Part shown: piece by piece, positions 10,842-21,879 of the stretch
Layout: each line of letters begins with the position of its first letter
How positions within the stretch are numbered: the stretch's first letter is position 1
NCBI GenBank assembly: GCA_015680685.1
Contig: MNCI01010828.1
Location: 228,460-292,459, forward strand
Source: Gnetum montanum
Taxonomy: Eukaryota; Streptophyta; Gnetopsida; Gnetales; Gnetaceae
DNA: 64,000 nt
Reading direction: 5' to 3'
Notes under the pieces: model-generated
Databases searched by the model: none
Seen by the model: only the letters and a program-made list of their open reading frames with translations
Told to the model about the DNA's origin: nothing
Position numbers and translations under genes: made by a program

Positions 10842-11897
10842 TATTAGTTCTAGTGTGCACTTTTGTAACTCATACTCCATTCACTCTACTTGCCCAAGAT
10901 GTAGATTTCAATATAAACAAAAAAGTAATTTTAATAAATCTAAATTCAAAGTGATATAAGGTCATATTTACATATGGAAATATAATGAATATAATTAAAA
11001 GTATGAAGACAAAGTTCAAGCTTCAAGAAAAGACAGAGATCAAGTGAAGCCAAAATAGCTTTTTTGTAAAATAGGAACCAAAGCCATGTAATTTATATTT
11101 GAATTATTATGCAACATAAGTCAAGATAGGGAATTCTACTATTTTTTACTTTATTAAAAGATTGATGGAAGATGTAATTAGGGAATGATCATAATATCTC
11201 ATGACTCTTGAATTTCTATCTTAATTTTCCATCAAATAGGCTTGTCTCATCATATTTTATTATGACACCATTATTTGGCTATAAATATGTGGGCAAATCA
11301 TGTTTGTAAGTAAAGAAATTCCACAACTTATCCCATAATCCCATATCCTATTTATCATCTATAATCCCATTTGTAATTTCATAATTTATCCCATTACAAG
11401 TTCATACATTCTCAATTCATCATATTTACTAGTTCTCATTAATCTAAGATGTTGAAAAATCACATTCAGGGTCACTATTGTGTAATGGATTTTAATCATC
11501 AAATCACCTTAAATTAATTCCAAATTTTGCAAATAGGTAGATTGTTGAAAGTGCTTTGTATAAAATATTCATTAATTTCATAACTCTCTCAAATTGCAGA
11601 GATATTCATATTGCAAATTAGCAATTTCTATTCTAGATGTTAAATAGTTTTATTCTAGACCTCTTTTTCAGGCCATATTGAAATTATTAAATAAATTCTA
11701 ATTGATCTAAAATTTTACAGGATGATATATTGTAGAATGAGCTTTTTAACAAGCCTAAGATAAACCAAAAACTCATTTAGATCGCAAAGATATTGAAACT
11801 ATAAAGATCAGTTTTTCCTAATTGGGCCACCCACATTATAAAAAATCTATAAAATAAAAAATTCTTCAAAATCTTTTTACATCCAAAAAAATATACA
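10842..11897 (+). repeat. 5' LTR of copia element H
   Basis: Starts TATTAGTTCTAG and ends ATACA, so the termini are TA...CA rather than TG...CA. A TATA-like CTATAAATATGTG at 11279-11291 is conserved in the 3' LTR (12783-12795). It is followed by repeated CCCATATCC/ATCATCTATAA blocks. Aligned with the 3' LTR along its whole length, with moderate divergence. Confidence 0.9.
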
Positions 11898-11899
11898 AT

Positions 11900-11911
11900 T
11901 GGTATTGGAGC
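11900..11911 (+). other. tRNA-Met primer-binding site, element H
   Basis: TGGTATTGGAGC, two bases inside the LTR. The usual plant copia site, complementary to initiator tRNA-Met, is TGGTATCAGAGC; ten of twelve bases agree. Confidence 0.8.
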
Positions 11912-11924
11912 AAAGGACAAAGCC

Positions 11925-12300
11925 ATGGGAGATATAATTATGAATTTTCCAACATGTTCAATAATTTTTAATGGTACTCAAAATTTCAAATTATGGCAAG
12001 AATTGATGCAGGGACTATTATATCACAATGATGTTTGGAGTATTATGGAAAAAGGTAGTGAAATTCCTAAAACATTGAACAAAATATAATAGAAAAATTC
12101 TAGAAAATAATTAAAGAAGCATAATTGAAAAAAGGAATTATATGTAATTTAGTGTCTAGAAGAATTAGAAATGGAATTTTAAAATCGAAGAAAAGTCAAG
12201 AAATGTGGCAATTTATCCAAGAAAATTATAAAGACAAGAAGGGCACGAATCAATGTTAAGAAAAATAAAAAACTACAAAAGGTCAAAATTGGCTAAACTC
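11925..12300 (+). pseudogene. gag: copia gag N-terminal stump
   Basis: ATG 14 bp after the primer site. The frame reads MGDIIMNFPTCSIIFNGTQN then FKLWQELMQGLLYHNDVW. This matches the start of plant copia Gag, with F-x-G-x-N-F-x-x-W and a later W. Stops begin after about 50 codons (TAATAG), and a degenerate Lys-rich part follows. No zinc knuckle is visible. At most this could encode a short capsid fragment. Confidence 0.8.
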
Positions 12301-12344
12301 AAGAACAAGTAAAAAAGACTCCAAAGTACATCCTAAAAAGGGAC

Positions 12345-13425
12345 TATTGGTTCTAGTATGCACCTTGGTAGCTCATACTCCATTCACTCTACTTGCCTAA
12401 GATGTGGATTTCAAGATAGACAACAAAGTGATTTCAACAAGCCTAAATTCCAAGTGATAGAAAATAATATTTACATATGGAAACACAACAAATACAAGTA
12501 AATGCATGAAGACAAAGTATAAACTTTAAGAAAAGACAAAGACTAAGTGAAGCCAAAATAGTGTTTTTGTAAAATAGTGACCAAAGCCATGTAATTTATA
12601 TTTGAATTATTATGCTCCATAAGACAAGAGTGGAAATTCTATTATTTTTCCTTTTATTAAAAGATTGATAAGTAGATGTAATTAGAGACTGGTCCCAATC
12701 TCTCATGTTTTTTGAATTTTCATATCAGTTTTCCGTAAAATAGGCTTATCCCATCATATTCTATTATGGCTCCATCATTTGGCTATAAATATGTGGGTAA
12801 ATCATGTTTTTAAGTGAAGCATTTCAAAAATTTATCCAATAATCCCATATCCTATTTATCATCTATAATTTCATTCTCAATTTCACAAGTTTTCCCATTA
12901 CAACTTCATCCATCCTCAATTCATAATATTCATCAATTCTCATTAATTAAAGAAGTTGAAAAGTCATATTCAGGTACACCCTTGTGTAATAGATTTTAAC
13001 CATCAAATCGAGTCAATTAATTCCAAATTTTGCAACAAGTATATTATTGAAAGTGCTTTGTATCACATATTCACTCATTACATAACTCTCTCATATCACA
13101 CAAATATTCATCTTGGAAATTAGCAACTTCTATTCTGAACACTGAATAGTTTTATTCCAGGCTCCTTTTGGACTATATTTAAATCATTAAATAAATTTTA
13201 ATTAATGTAAAATTTTACAAGCTAATAGATTACACAACAAGCTTTCCAATAGGCCCAAGATCAACCTAAAATTCGTTCGAATCATGAAGATATTGCGATT
13301 GCAAAATTAGAAAAAAATTAGTTTTTCTTGGTTGGGCCATCCATATCATTTGATATATTGGACTACCAAAAACCTATAAAAATAAAAAACATTTTTGAAT
13401 CTTCTTACAAAAAAAAAAATCTACA
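12345..13425 (+). repeat. 3' LTR of copia element H with purine tract
   Basis: Starts TATTGGTTCTAG directly after AAAAAGGGAC (12335-12344, polypurine tract) and ends CTACA. It shares the TA start with the 5' LTR, so the odd terminus was probably present at insertion. AGCCT follows. Confidence 0.88.
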
Positions 13426-13430
13426 AGCCT

Positions 13431-13826
13431 AGTGCTAAGACTCTTGATTTAAAAGTTTCAAGTCATGAGCTTGATTCTAGTATGTGATGTTGAGTTATAA
13501 CGTTCAATTCGAATAATATATTTTAGGGTGTGTGCTGATATTAGTTATTTTGGGATTCCAACATCTAAGAAAAAAGATTCTTAAAAAAACATATTGAAGT
13601 TAAAGATAAAAAAAACCAAAATGAAGTTGATGATATGAAAAATCAAGTTAATATTAATGATAAGATGGGAGGAGAGTGTTAGATCCCGAAATAAGTGAAA
13701 CATACATACACCCCAATATATATAGTCCAATTAGACCTTTATATAACCTGGAATTACCCACTAAAATTGAACCCATGACGTGGAGATTACAAATCAAGTG
13801 GCTTACCACTAGGTTAACATCTCATT
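13431..13826. repeat. foldback repeat with about 140-bp inverted arms
   Basis: Left arm 13431-13569 (continuing from 10823-10841 across the copia insertion) is the inverted complement of right arm 13678-13826. Both arms carry, in arm orientation, a TGTT-start with GATCCC/GAATCCC, an ACCCCAATATATATAG-like stretch, and AAATCAAG...CTTA-CACTAGG-TAACATCTCATTGTTG. The 108-bp centre can be read as a Lys/Asn/Asp-rich frame that ends just before GGGAGGAGAG. The type (MITE, SINE pair or LTR fragment pair) is not settled. Confidence 0.65.
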
Positions 13827-13831
13827 GTTGA

Positions 13832-14783
13832 TGATGAGTGGCAAGGTACCCCTATGCCCAACCATATGAATCATGAAGTGTTCAAGCGCAATCCAGTCAA
13901 ATTCTGCAGACTTTATCGTTTTTGGTGCACAAGTCCTTTAGGAAGTGAATCTTGTCTTAAGGTCAATCGTTGTCTTCCCAATTACACTTTTGACATATGT
14001 TGGTATGGTTAAGTGTAATTGAGACATCCGATTTTTATCATTTATGTTTTACAGTTTGGTGCTCAAAATGTGGATAAAAGGAATTTGATTAACTAAACTA
14101 AATTAACTAATTAACTAGAATTTAGCTATTCCTAACATAAGCATCTAATGTTACTTTTCGTACACATCCTGAACCCACATCATATCCATTACTGGGTGAC
14201 CAAGCGCTACGCTAGTGGGGGTACCAAGTAATAACACTGTTGGAATTACCAAGCGAATATGTGTTACACTCGAAGTAGTCATACTTACATGGTTAATCTA
14301 TTTAGCTTAATTACTTCATTAATGTAATAATTAGAAAATATTTAATAACTAATTGAAAACATTTAATAAATAATTGAAAGCATTAAATGTATAAATGAAA
14401 TAGCTAATCTGTCCAAAGTGCTACAAGGTTTATCAAAAAGCTTGTCTTTATTACCACACACATTGTCATGCTTAGGTACAAGAACTTAGGTACAACAATA
14501 CTTGAATAAAGATCCATACACTCAATGACTCTTGCTATGGGCACTCTGGAAAAAATTCTAACTTTCAAATGAAAAAATTGTAAGAGCTTCATTGCAACTA
14601 TAATCTCTAATTACCATAAATGTGGCTGCAAGTGTGTATTTATAGTTGAACACCAACACTACATCAATAGGGCCTCATCGATGCATGGTAAGATATGTCA
14701 ACTAGGCCTTGTTAACGAGGCCTAGTCAATGAGGTTGCATCAATGAGGCTTCATTGACATAGCCAACTGAATGCAACTCATCA
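13832..14783 (-). repeat. 3' LTR of element 1
   Basis: 952 bp, TGATGAGTGG to CTCATCA. The U3 (about 14650-14783) carries repeats of CATCGATGAGGCC / GGCCTTGTTAACGAGGCC type, upstream of a TATA box (minus CTATAAATACAC, about 14647-14636). Sense-strand AATAAAGACAAGC near 14456-14444 is the polyadenylation signal of R. Minus-strand GTTGTGGGAGTA next to it (14784-14795) is the polypurine tract. Confidence 0.92.
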
Positions 14784-14989
14784 TACTCCCACAACTGAAT
14801 GAAAACTTATCCTCAAGTTCCTTTACAAAATTGGGAAGGTATGGGATTATTAACTGACTTTTCTTCAAATAAAACAAGCTGACTAACTTGACAAAAAATG
14901 GAGTGCCCAGGTGTACGGATCAACACATTACAAAAAATGGTGGTGTTCAGGAAACAAAATTAAACACCATGACTCAACTCTTCAAAATT

Positions 14990-15881
14990 CAATAGCACAT
15001 TCCTTGATGTTGTGAAGTTGTTGGAGAAGAATAAACGGTCCTAGGCATGGAAAGGGTAGGGTCTTCCTTTCACATTCATTTTCCTTGAGGCACTTCTTAA
15101 TCTCTAAGTAGATTAGCTGTGGAAAGTCAACAGGAAATTTTCCACTTAGAGCAGTGCATGCTCAAGCAGAGAAGGTAGTCATCTTGCTTGGCCTCACTAT
15201 TAGATTGAGGTGATAGGTTGTAATCTTGAAATAAATTTTCTTTGTCAATGTGAGCACACCATACTCCTTATGATCAACCCCGTAGGATCACTGGGTCCAC
15301 TCCCTCTTGCCCTCAGGATCACCTTTTATGGATAGTTCTGCTAGTTGTATTCCTGTCTCAGGCATCCCAACTACCTATGTGATTACTTTTATCGAGTAGG
15401 ACACTTGAATGTCCTTAATTTTGACAATGGACCCTAGTCTTTGGCTACTTTAGAAGAGATATGTCTCTCACATGTACCATTCCCCATTGGACGTGATGAC
15501 TAGCCACATGGGAGAGGCTTGCAGTTGTGTCTTGACATCCTTTAAAGATTTCTCCAAAAATGGGACAAAATTGATCTCTTGAAGAACTAATCTTTGGATC
15601 TCTCAAGACTTGATGATGTCTAGGTAGGCTTGAGTCAAAGTAACCTCAAGCCTTGGCACGGGTCCAGGCACTTCTCCTCATTGTGATTGTTCTATTGACA
15701 CTTCTTCTTCTAGAATTTGTTAGAAAAATTCCACCTTGGGCTTCTCATGAAGAGGTCCCATTGCATGGGTTGCCTTTGGTAGTTCTTGGCCTTGTTCTTG
15801 TTGGCCCCTTCTAGCTCTAGGCTACTTCTCCTATGGTTGCAAGGGTTCTCCTTCCTATAGTCATTTTTGTTTTGGTGCCAT
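14990..15881 (-). pseudogene. ORF3, C-terminally truncated, element 1
   Basis: Third ORF between integrase and the LTR. It starts at the minus ATG at 15881 (MAPKQK) after a candidate splice acceptor. Blocks shared with ORF3 of elements 2 and E: the EGGPSQ-like start, HAMGPLHEKPKVEF, LEVTLTQAYLD, GEWYM-ETYLF, REWTQ-SYGVDHKEYG, YFKI-YHLNLIVRPSKMTTF, ALSGKFPVDFPQLIYLEIKK and KTLPFPCL. The last block resembles the plant 'putative plant transposon protein' family (PF20167), by memory of its pattern only. Compared with element 2, the coiled-coil C-terminal half is deleted near 15060. The position is that of the env-like gene of Athila elements, but no transmembrane segment is seen. Confidence 0.7.
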
Positions 15882-16202
15882 TTGTAATCACAATAAGACC
15901 ATGGGTTAGAAATCATTGTGTAATCTTAAAATAATTGAGATACCTTATTTTTTAAGGATAGTTACGCTTGGCTAAGTTGTGATTATTGTTGATTTAATTA
16001 ATCCAATTGTCATTCTATTCATGTATTATCATTAATAGATCATCCCAAAGGTTTTTAGAAGGGTTTACTCTTGAAAAAGTTGATGTTTATATGTTGTTAA
16101 GTCTACTAACCCTTTGGGGGAGTTAGAATTTTTTTTTTTAAATTTCCTCAATTTTTCATCAAAAACCTTAAGGTTTGCAGCGCCCCATGATAATGATCTT
16201 AC
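15882..16202 (-). other. candidate intron before ORF3, element 1
   Basis: On the minus strand CTAAAG|GTAAGATC at 16202 fits a plant 5' splice site. The acceptor abutting the ORF3 ATG reads TTACAA here, where element 2 has TTACAG, so it has lost the AG. Length 321 bp, T-rich near the 3' end. Equivalent introns occur in elements 2 and E. Confidence 0.5.
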
Positions 16203-16348
16203 CTTTAGTAATTGTAGGATAAAAAAATAGAGTAATGTGGACAAATGGTTGGGAAGTTATGAGCTCTGAAAGGTTTTGGACTCTGAAAAATTGTAAAAAC
16301 TCCTCATGTGTTATGAGTAAATGATGAAAAATTCCTAAGTGCTCGATG

Positions 16349-16440
16349 GTATATATAGGATGTAAGCACTGCATCGATGAGGCCTTGTCGATGGGGCCTC
16401 ATCAAAATGGATGGTTGCATCGACGAGGTCTTATCAACAT
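16349..16440 (-). promoter_or_regulatory. candidate internal promoter for ORF3, element 1
   Basis: TATA box on the minus strand (CCTATATATACC, about 16359-16348), with GGCCTTGTCGATGGGGCCTC and CATCGATGAGGCC repeats just upstream (16370-16435). The same motifs occur upstream of the LTR TATA box of this element (14660-14760). The TATA box is about 470 bp from the ORF3 ATG and about 150 bp from the donor site. Confidence 0.5.
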
Positions 16441-18060
16441 AACTATTTACCACTATTGACTTTTGTTGACTTTGGTCAAACTTTCAAAATACAAGGAATT
16501 TTTGGATGAAGTTAGGATCAAATGAAAGCTCTAAAGACCAAGAATAGTACGAAAACATGAGATGAGGATGTTGAAGCTCATAAATTTAGAAAAATGGAGA
16601 AAAAATGATTTAGTGGATGAATGAAATGAAAGATTAAGGAGCATTGAGTGGTATACTCAATGAAAAATGTGAAAGATAGGATTATAGCAATGTCAAAGGT
16701 AAGGAACCTTAACTAACCAAGCCAAAAGCTATGCAAGTGGATCCTCCCCATAGAAGGCTCATACCATTTTTGCCCTTACATAACCTCAACTAAGGAGTCC
16801 ATGGGCCCCATAGTTGATTTAATGATCATGAAAAGTTAAGGACCAACTCGAAAGAATTCACTCAAGAATCCCAACACATCAGACCAAGACATAGAGCATA
16901 ACATAGAACACAAAAATGAGGTGACTTATGGTAGCACGGATGGATGATAGAGAAGGTGTAATAAAGTTCTAAATTGAGGTTTTAAGAAGTCCCTTGTGAA
17001 AGTTGTGTTTAAAATGACTCAAGAAGTTTCGTCCTCAGTCTAAACCAAAACCAGCCACTTTCAGTGACTTCTCATCACCACCCTAAGATTGCTCTGCCCA
17101 CTCGAGACGCAAGAGTGCTTCAACAGAACAACCACCATTTCACAAAGAGAAAAAAAGAGAAGTAGGAAGTGAGAGAGAGAGAGGGCCTTATTTAGAGGGG
17201 ACATTTGGGCATAAGTGCATGTCTTTTGAGTCCCATAACTAGTGCTTGTAGCCCATTTATTTGTCCAAGGGGTGTGCTTTGAATTCCCATCATTGTTTTT
17301 TTATTTAAAATTGGAACCACACCATGCAAGGAATTATTTGTGTTAAAGAGGTGTGCTTTGAATTTTCATCGTTTTTTTATGGGAACCACACCATGAAAAT
17401 ATGTTATTTGACTTCCTATTAGTGGTTGGTATGGAACAGTAAGAAGGTCTATGAAACACACTCAAGCACTCAAGCAAGTAGAAGAGTACAAAGAGTATTG
17501 AGTCCCCTTAAAGTCACACCCTTTACAAACCTTTGAATCCTTCCTACTTCTGGAACTACCAAGGTCACTGATTGATTAAAGTTTCTTTAATGGAAAGGAC
17601 CTCAAATTCTTAGAATAAGAAAAATCATAGAATTCATTAGATGGGTGGATGACATGGACTCACTGCCTGTTCCATGAACAATAGACCATGTCAAAGTCAT
17701 TAGACATCAAAATTCAAAAATAGAAACTAGACATCGACAATCACAACATTAAGCACAAACCATCATTAGTAAACAACAACTGTGACAATAAAGCACTTTT
17801 ATTAGTAAAAATGAGAAAGTATCATAGTTGAATAAAATCAAACAAAGTAAAATATATAAGAAAATGTAAAATAATTAAGAAATTTCAAAGGTACTAAAGA
17901 TGGTGTAAAATTAGAAAAATCAAGAATGTCTGAAATAAATAATTTGTAAAAATCAAAAACATGAAAAACAAAAAGTAGAAAAACTGAGAAGCCATGTTGA
18001 TTTTCAGCATAGATGAGCATCTCCCCCATGATTGAGTTGAAAGGAGGAGATCTGAAAAAT
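16441..18060. other. conserved non-coding spacer and T-rich tract, element 1
   Basis: No gene. It contains blocks found at the same place in elements 2, 3, D and E: GGGGACCTT/ATTTGGGCAT, GCTTGTAGCCCATTTATTT, and TTTGAATTCCCATCA with ACCACACCATG. The segment around 17270-17330 is repeated at 17347-17395 (TGTGCTTTGAATT...GGAACCACACCATG), a local duplication special to this copy. About 17800-18000 is A-rich on plus, that is, T-rich on the sense strand, straight after the pol stop region. Confidence 0.7.
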
Positions 18061-18064
18061 AGAA

Positions 18065-19230
18065 CGTGGTTGTCCATTTGTTGAGGCAGTAGCACTAGCC
18101 TAGCTTGGTTCAAGGAAAGGCTTTACTTGTTGGATGTTGATGAACTAATTTTTATTTGGGCTATTAGGTTTGTAGATTATCATGGCCCCAAAAGGAAAGG
18201 TTTGATCAATTATATAAGGTCCCTCCCACAATGTCTGGAATTTTTCCTTTTGGGGTATATGTGTAGGGTTCTAGTAGAGGACCTTATCTCCTGGTTGTAG
18301 TTTTACTTTTCTTATTTTGAGGTCATGTCATTGGTTGTTGACTACCTTGTTCACCTCATTCAAGGATAAGGGCACTCATAGAGTTTTTATCTAGCACATT
18401 TAGATTGATTAATCTTTCCTTCTATGCTAGACTTAGGTTAAGGTTTAGATCATAGGCTATTGAGAGTGTACGGAGCTCAAATTGGATTGGGAGCATTGGA
18501 AGTTTTTCGTACACTAACTTGTAGGGAGAATAGCCAATAGGAAGTTTCCAAGTTGAACAATAAGCCCAAAGAGAAACATTAAGTTTTGTACTCCAATCCT
18601 TCCTATATTTGCTAATGGTTTGTGTTATTATCTTTGTAATCTCCTAGTTGGTTATCTCTACTTGATTGTTGGCTTGGGGGTGGTAAGGCATTATTAATTT
18701 ATGTTCTACCCCTAGGCATTGCAATAACTATCTAAATGTGGCACCTATGAAGTGAGTTTCATTGTCAAAAATTAGTGAACATGGCATCCTAAACCTATTT
18801 ACGATATGTTTTTGTATAAATCTTGGAGTAGTGGATGATGTACAATTAGTAATGGCTATTGCCTCTACTCATTTTGTGCAATAGTCAACTACTACTATGA
18901 TATATGCCTTTCCATTAGACATAGGTGTGATGGGATCCACAAAGTCAATGTCCCATATGTTGAAAGGCTCTAATGGTTGAATCCACTATTGAGGACCTTC
19001 CATGCGATCTGTCATCCCCTCGTCTCGTTGACAATATTCACAAGACTTGACGAACTGGTGGGCGTCCCTAAAGATTGTAGGCCAATAGTATCCTACCATG
19101 AGGATTTTTATGGCTGTGCATCTCCATACATAGTGGCCTTTGCAAGGCCCTTCATGAGCATCTTGGAGAATGTGTAGTTGATCTTTGTCAGGGACATACC
19201 AATGAATCAGGTCATCCGCACACACCTAGT
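18065..19230 (-). pseudogene. pol: integrase, element 1
   Basis: HHCC zinc finger: HEGPCKGHYVWRCTA then GYYWPTIFRDAHQFVKSCEY and CQR (about 19160-19020). DDE core: WDIDFVDPITPMSNGKAYI, the second Asp in LIFDNETHF, and the Glu region NNQVEITN-EITK. Then SPYKLVYEKLPMLP and FELRTLSIAYDLN. The C-terminal end has FPFGAMIIYKPNSPNKN and QQVKPFLEPS. The wording YYWPTIFRDAHQFVKSC matches the Athila type. It contains stops, some where Gln is expected, e.g. FR-LLQ. Confidence 0.9.
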
Positions 19231-19429
19231 AGAGGTGTTCATTAATTTCCATGAAGTATTTAACTTGATGAAGAAATTGTTGCTTCTTCTTAAAATCCAA
19301 CTCATGTGGCATCTCTTGAGTGAGAAGATATGTGAGGATGCCATTATATCTTGTTGCTTTTATAGGTGTTTGTTCACTTATTTCTCTTGTAAAGGGGAGC
19401 TCATCTAGAAACTGATCAGAGAGTGGGCT

Positions 19430-20720
19430 CTCCTCCTCTTTATTATCCCATCTTAAGTAAGAGAGATGGTTAGCGACCACATTCTTGGTCCCTTTTTGAT
19501 CTACCATTGTGAGATCAAATTTTTGCAAGATCACGAGCTACTATATGACATAAGGGCTCATCGTCGACTTGTTCATGAGGAAGTGGATTCCACTATGGTC
19601 TGTATGCATAAATACTTTGTAACTAAGCACATAGTGCTTAAAATTTTCTAGAGCATACACCACTACCATTAGTTATTTTTCTATGGTGGCGTAGTTTAAC
19701 TATGCTCCCACAATGCTTTGTCTCATGTAGTGGATGTAATATGGATGCTTCTTATCATCCATCTGTGTGATCACTGCTCCCAAAGCATAGCAAGATGCAT
19801 TTGTCATGATTTGGAAGAATTTGGACTAGTCTAGTGCTTGTAGGATTGGTGTTTCTATGAGTTTTTCTTTTAACTATTGGAATGTGTGTTCACATTCCTT
19901 AATCCAGATGAAAGGTGCATCTTTCTTTATAAGCTTTACCAATGACTTTGCGATCTTAGAGAAATTCTTTATAAATTGCTGGTAGTAGCTAGTGTGTCCA
20001 AGGAATGGCTGAACATCTTTAACGGTCTTTGGTTAATGTGTTATTTCTTGAATGATCCTTATCTTTTTTTCATCTACCTTAATTCCTTTTTGTGAAATTC
20101 AGTGCCCTAGCACAATGCCTTCTTGAACCATGAGATGGCTCTTTTGCTAGTTGAGCCATAGGTTTGTCTCTACACATCTCTTTAGTACTTGCTCTAGGTG
20201 GTCCAAGGCTTGCTCAAATGTAGCTTCATAGGTGGAAAAGTCATCCATGAAGACTTCAACACCACTATCGATTTGCTGTTGAAAGATAATAAGGACCAAG
20301 TGTTGAAATGTTGCAGGGGCATTGCACAAACTGAATGGCATCTTACAATATGCAAAAGTCCCCTAGAGACTTGTGAATGTTGTCTTGGCTTAGTCTTCTG
20401 ATGCAATTTGGATTTGGTTATAGCCACTATAACCATCCAAGAAACTATAATAACAATGCTCGAATATGGTGTCTAACACTTGTTCTATAAATGACAAAGG
20501 AAAGTGATCTTTAAACGTTGCCATATTCAATAGCCTGAAGTCGATGCAGACCCATCATTTACCATCCTTCTTTGATACAATTATGAGAGGCTAACCCACT
20601 TACTATCCACAATTGGATAGATGAACCTTGCTTTGAGGTGTTGCTCTATTTCCTCCTTGATGATTTGCTTTAATTTGGGGTTCAACCGCCTCTATAATTG
20701 CCTTCTAGGCTTCATGGCTA
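19430..20720 (-). pseudogene. pol: reverse transcriptase and RNase H, element 1
   Basis: RT: CIDFRLLNMATFKDHFPLSF (about 20550), FLDGYSGYNQI, KMPFSLCNAPATFQ, and the catalytic FMDDFSTY (about 20254-20230), FLGHTSYYQQFIKNFSK. RNase H: TNASCYALGAVI, YYIHYMRQS, the E block, HTDHSGIHFLMNK, and the end FDLTMVDQKGTKNVVANHLS. The RNase H is single; no second archaeal-type RNase H was recognised. After it comes YLLTQEMPHELDFKKKQQFL, the link to integrase. Confidence 0.92.
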
Positions 20721-21189
20721 GGTCGGTGTATATGTGATGTTGGCATATCCTTGGATCAATTTCTTTTAGCTTAGGATATGACCAAGCAAAGGTTGTTGAC
20801 CATTTGTTCACCACCTTCAAAACCTTTTCTTTTTGCGTAGGAACAAGTTTGACATTAATTATGTCTGGTTTACCATTCTTTAAAAATGCATACTCCATAT
20901 CGATTGGTAAATTTTTTAGCTCTAAGGGATCCTACTTGAAGTGATCATGGATTTCCAACTCTCATCATCATCTTCATTAGAGCGTTGGGAATGAACTTAT
21001 TCAATTTTTTCCATGCCTTCAACATATGCATAAGTTAGGCTCTTAGTTGTCTCCATGCATAGTGTGCTGCTATCTGAATCAGCTATCAACCACTAGGTAC
21101 CCTCCTATTTTGTGGCTATTGTATATAGACACTTTTGAATGTTAATTTCTTATGCATACTAATTGCATGCTTTAATGTGTGTACTTTGG

Positions 21190-21620
21190 ATGGACCAAAT
21201 CTTTTGCACGCAATTGCACTTGTTATCACTATACATAATACATGGAATACGCTTCTTCTTAATCTTGCCTAGTTCATTTTCTTTGGATATTTCTAAAGAT
21301 AGGTCCCTTATACCCATTTGCACATTGATCATGCTTAACCAATCTCTTCCCATAATGATGGGGAAGTCACTTTTGCAATTGTCCACTTTGATCACTAGAA
21401 AATCAATAGGATAGGACCACCCACAAACTATGATCACAATGTCCTCTACTAATCCTAGAGGGACAGTAATTGACTGATTTGCTAATTCTAGACAAATTTT
21501 TCTCTTCTTAAGAGGTGGTAAGTTCTAGGCCTTGTACATGTCATGGGAGATAAGATTAACTCTAGAACTAGAGTCAAGAAGAGCCTTGCATGGCTCTTTT
21601 CTAGCAATCTCTAGATAGAT
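21190..21620 (-). pseudogene. pol: aspartic protease, element 1
   Basis: ALLDSSSRVNLISHDMYKAW, where the catalytic triad DSG has become DSS. Then LPPLKKRKICLELANQSITV, PLGLVEDIVIIVCGWSYPID, FLVIKVDNCKSDFPIIMGRD and WLSMINVQMGIRD. Nearly continuous for about 110 codons at the C-terminal end. It has the length of a retropepsin domain. Confidence 0.85.
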
Positions 21621-21879
21621 GAGTGGACTCCTTGGATTAGATCTTTTCATAGGAAGATTGCCAACCTTGATCTAGTCAGAAATAACATGAGTTAACCTTA
21701 TAGTGTGAATCAAAGGAGGAATTTGATTTGAAGGGCACTCAAAGGTGTTTGATGTAGAGGATGAGGGTGCTGGAGATGCAGGGTGATTAGTTGGACTAGG
21801 TTGTGAGGGCTAGAGAGGATTGTTGGGCTAGAAGAAGGGTCTTTTCCTTAATTCATTGTTCGAACCACTTGGCTAAAAA

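Larger units (their letters stand above)
10842..13425 (+). mobile_element. mini Ty1/copia retrotransposon H, non-autonomous
   Basis: 2584 bp: two LTRs of 1056 and 1081 bp around only 447 bp of internal DNA. Internal order: tRNA-Met primer site, a gag N-terminal stump, a short purine tract. Protease, integrase, RT and RNase H are absent. Exact target duplication AGCCT at 10837-10841 and 13426-13430. Removing the element rejoins a foldback repeat whose intact relatives contain the same sequence, which confirms the boundaries. Confidence 0.9.

Noticed and set aside
13427-13500. Functional tRNA gene
   Set aside because: Only A-box and B-box-like stretches are seen. No cloverleaf with anticodon stem can be drawn, and the sequence is part of a foldback arm.
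14660-14783. CRISPR-like array of short repeats in the LTR of element 1
   Set aside because: Repeats are degenerate, have no regular spacers, lie in U3 of a plant LTR, and no cas genes are present.
18977-19177. Plus-strand frame opposite integrase (also 54442-54711, 55059-55292)
   Set aside because: Antisense shadows of the integrase zinc-finger region. They recur only because the minus-strand sequence is homologous.
19430-19830. Second (archaeal-type) RNase H, as in Tat elements
   Set aside because: Only one RNase H block series was found between RT and integrase. The region after it reads as the linker to integrase.
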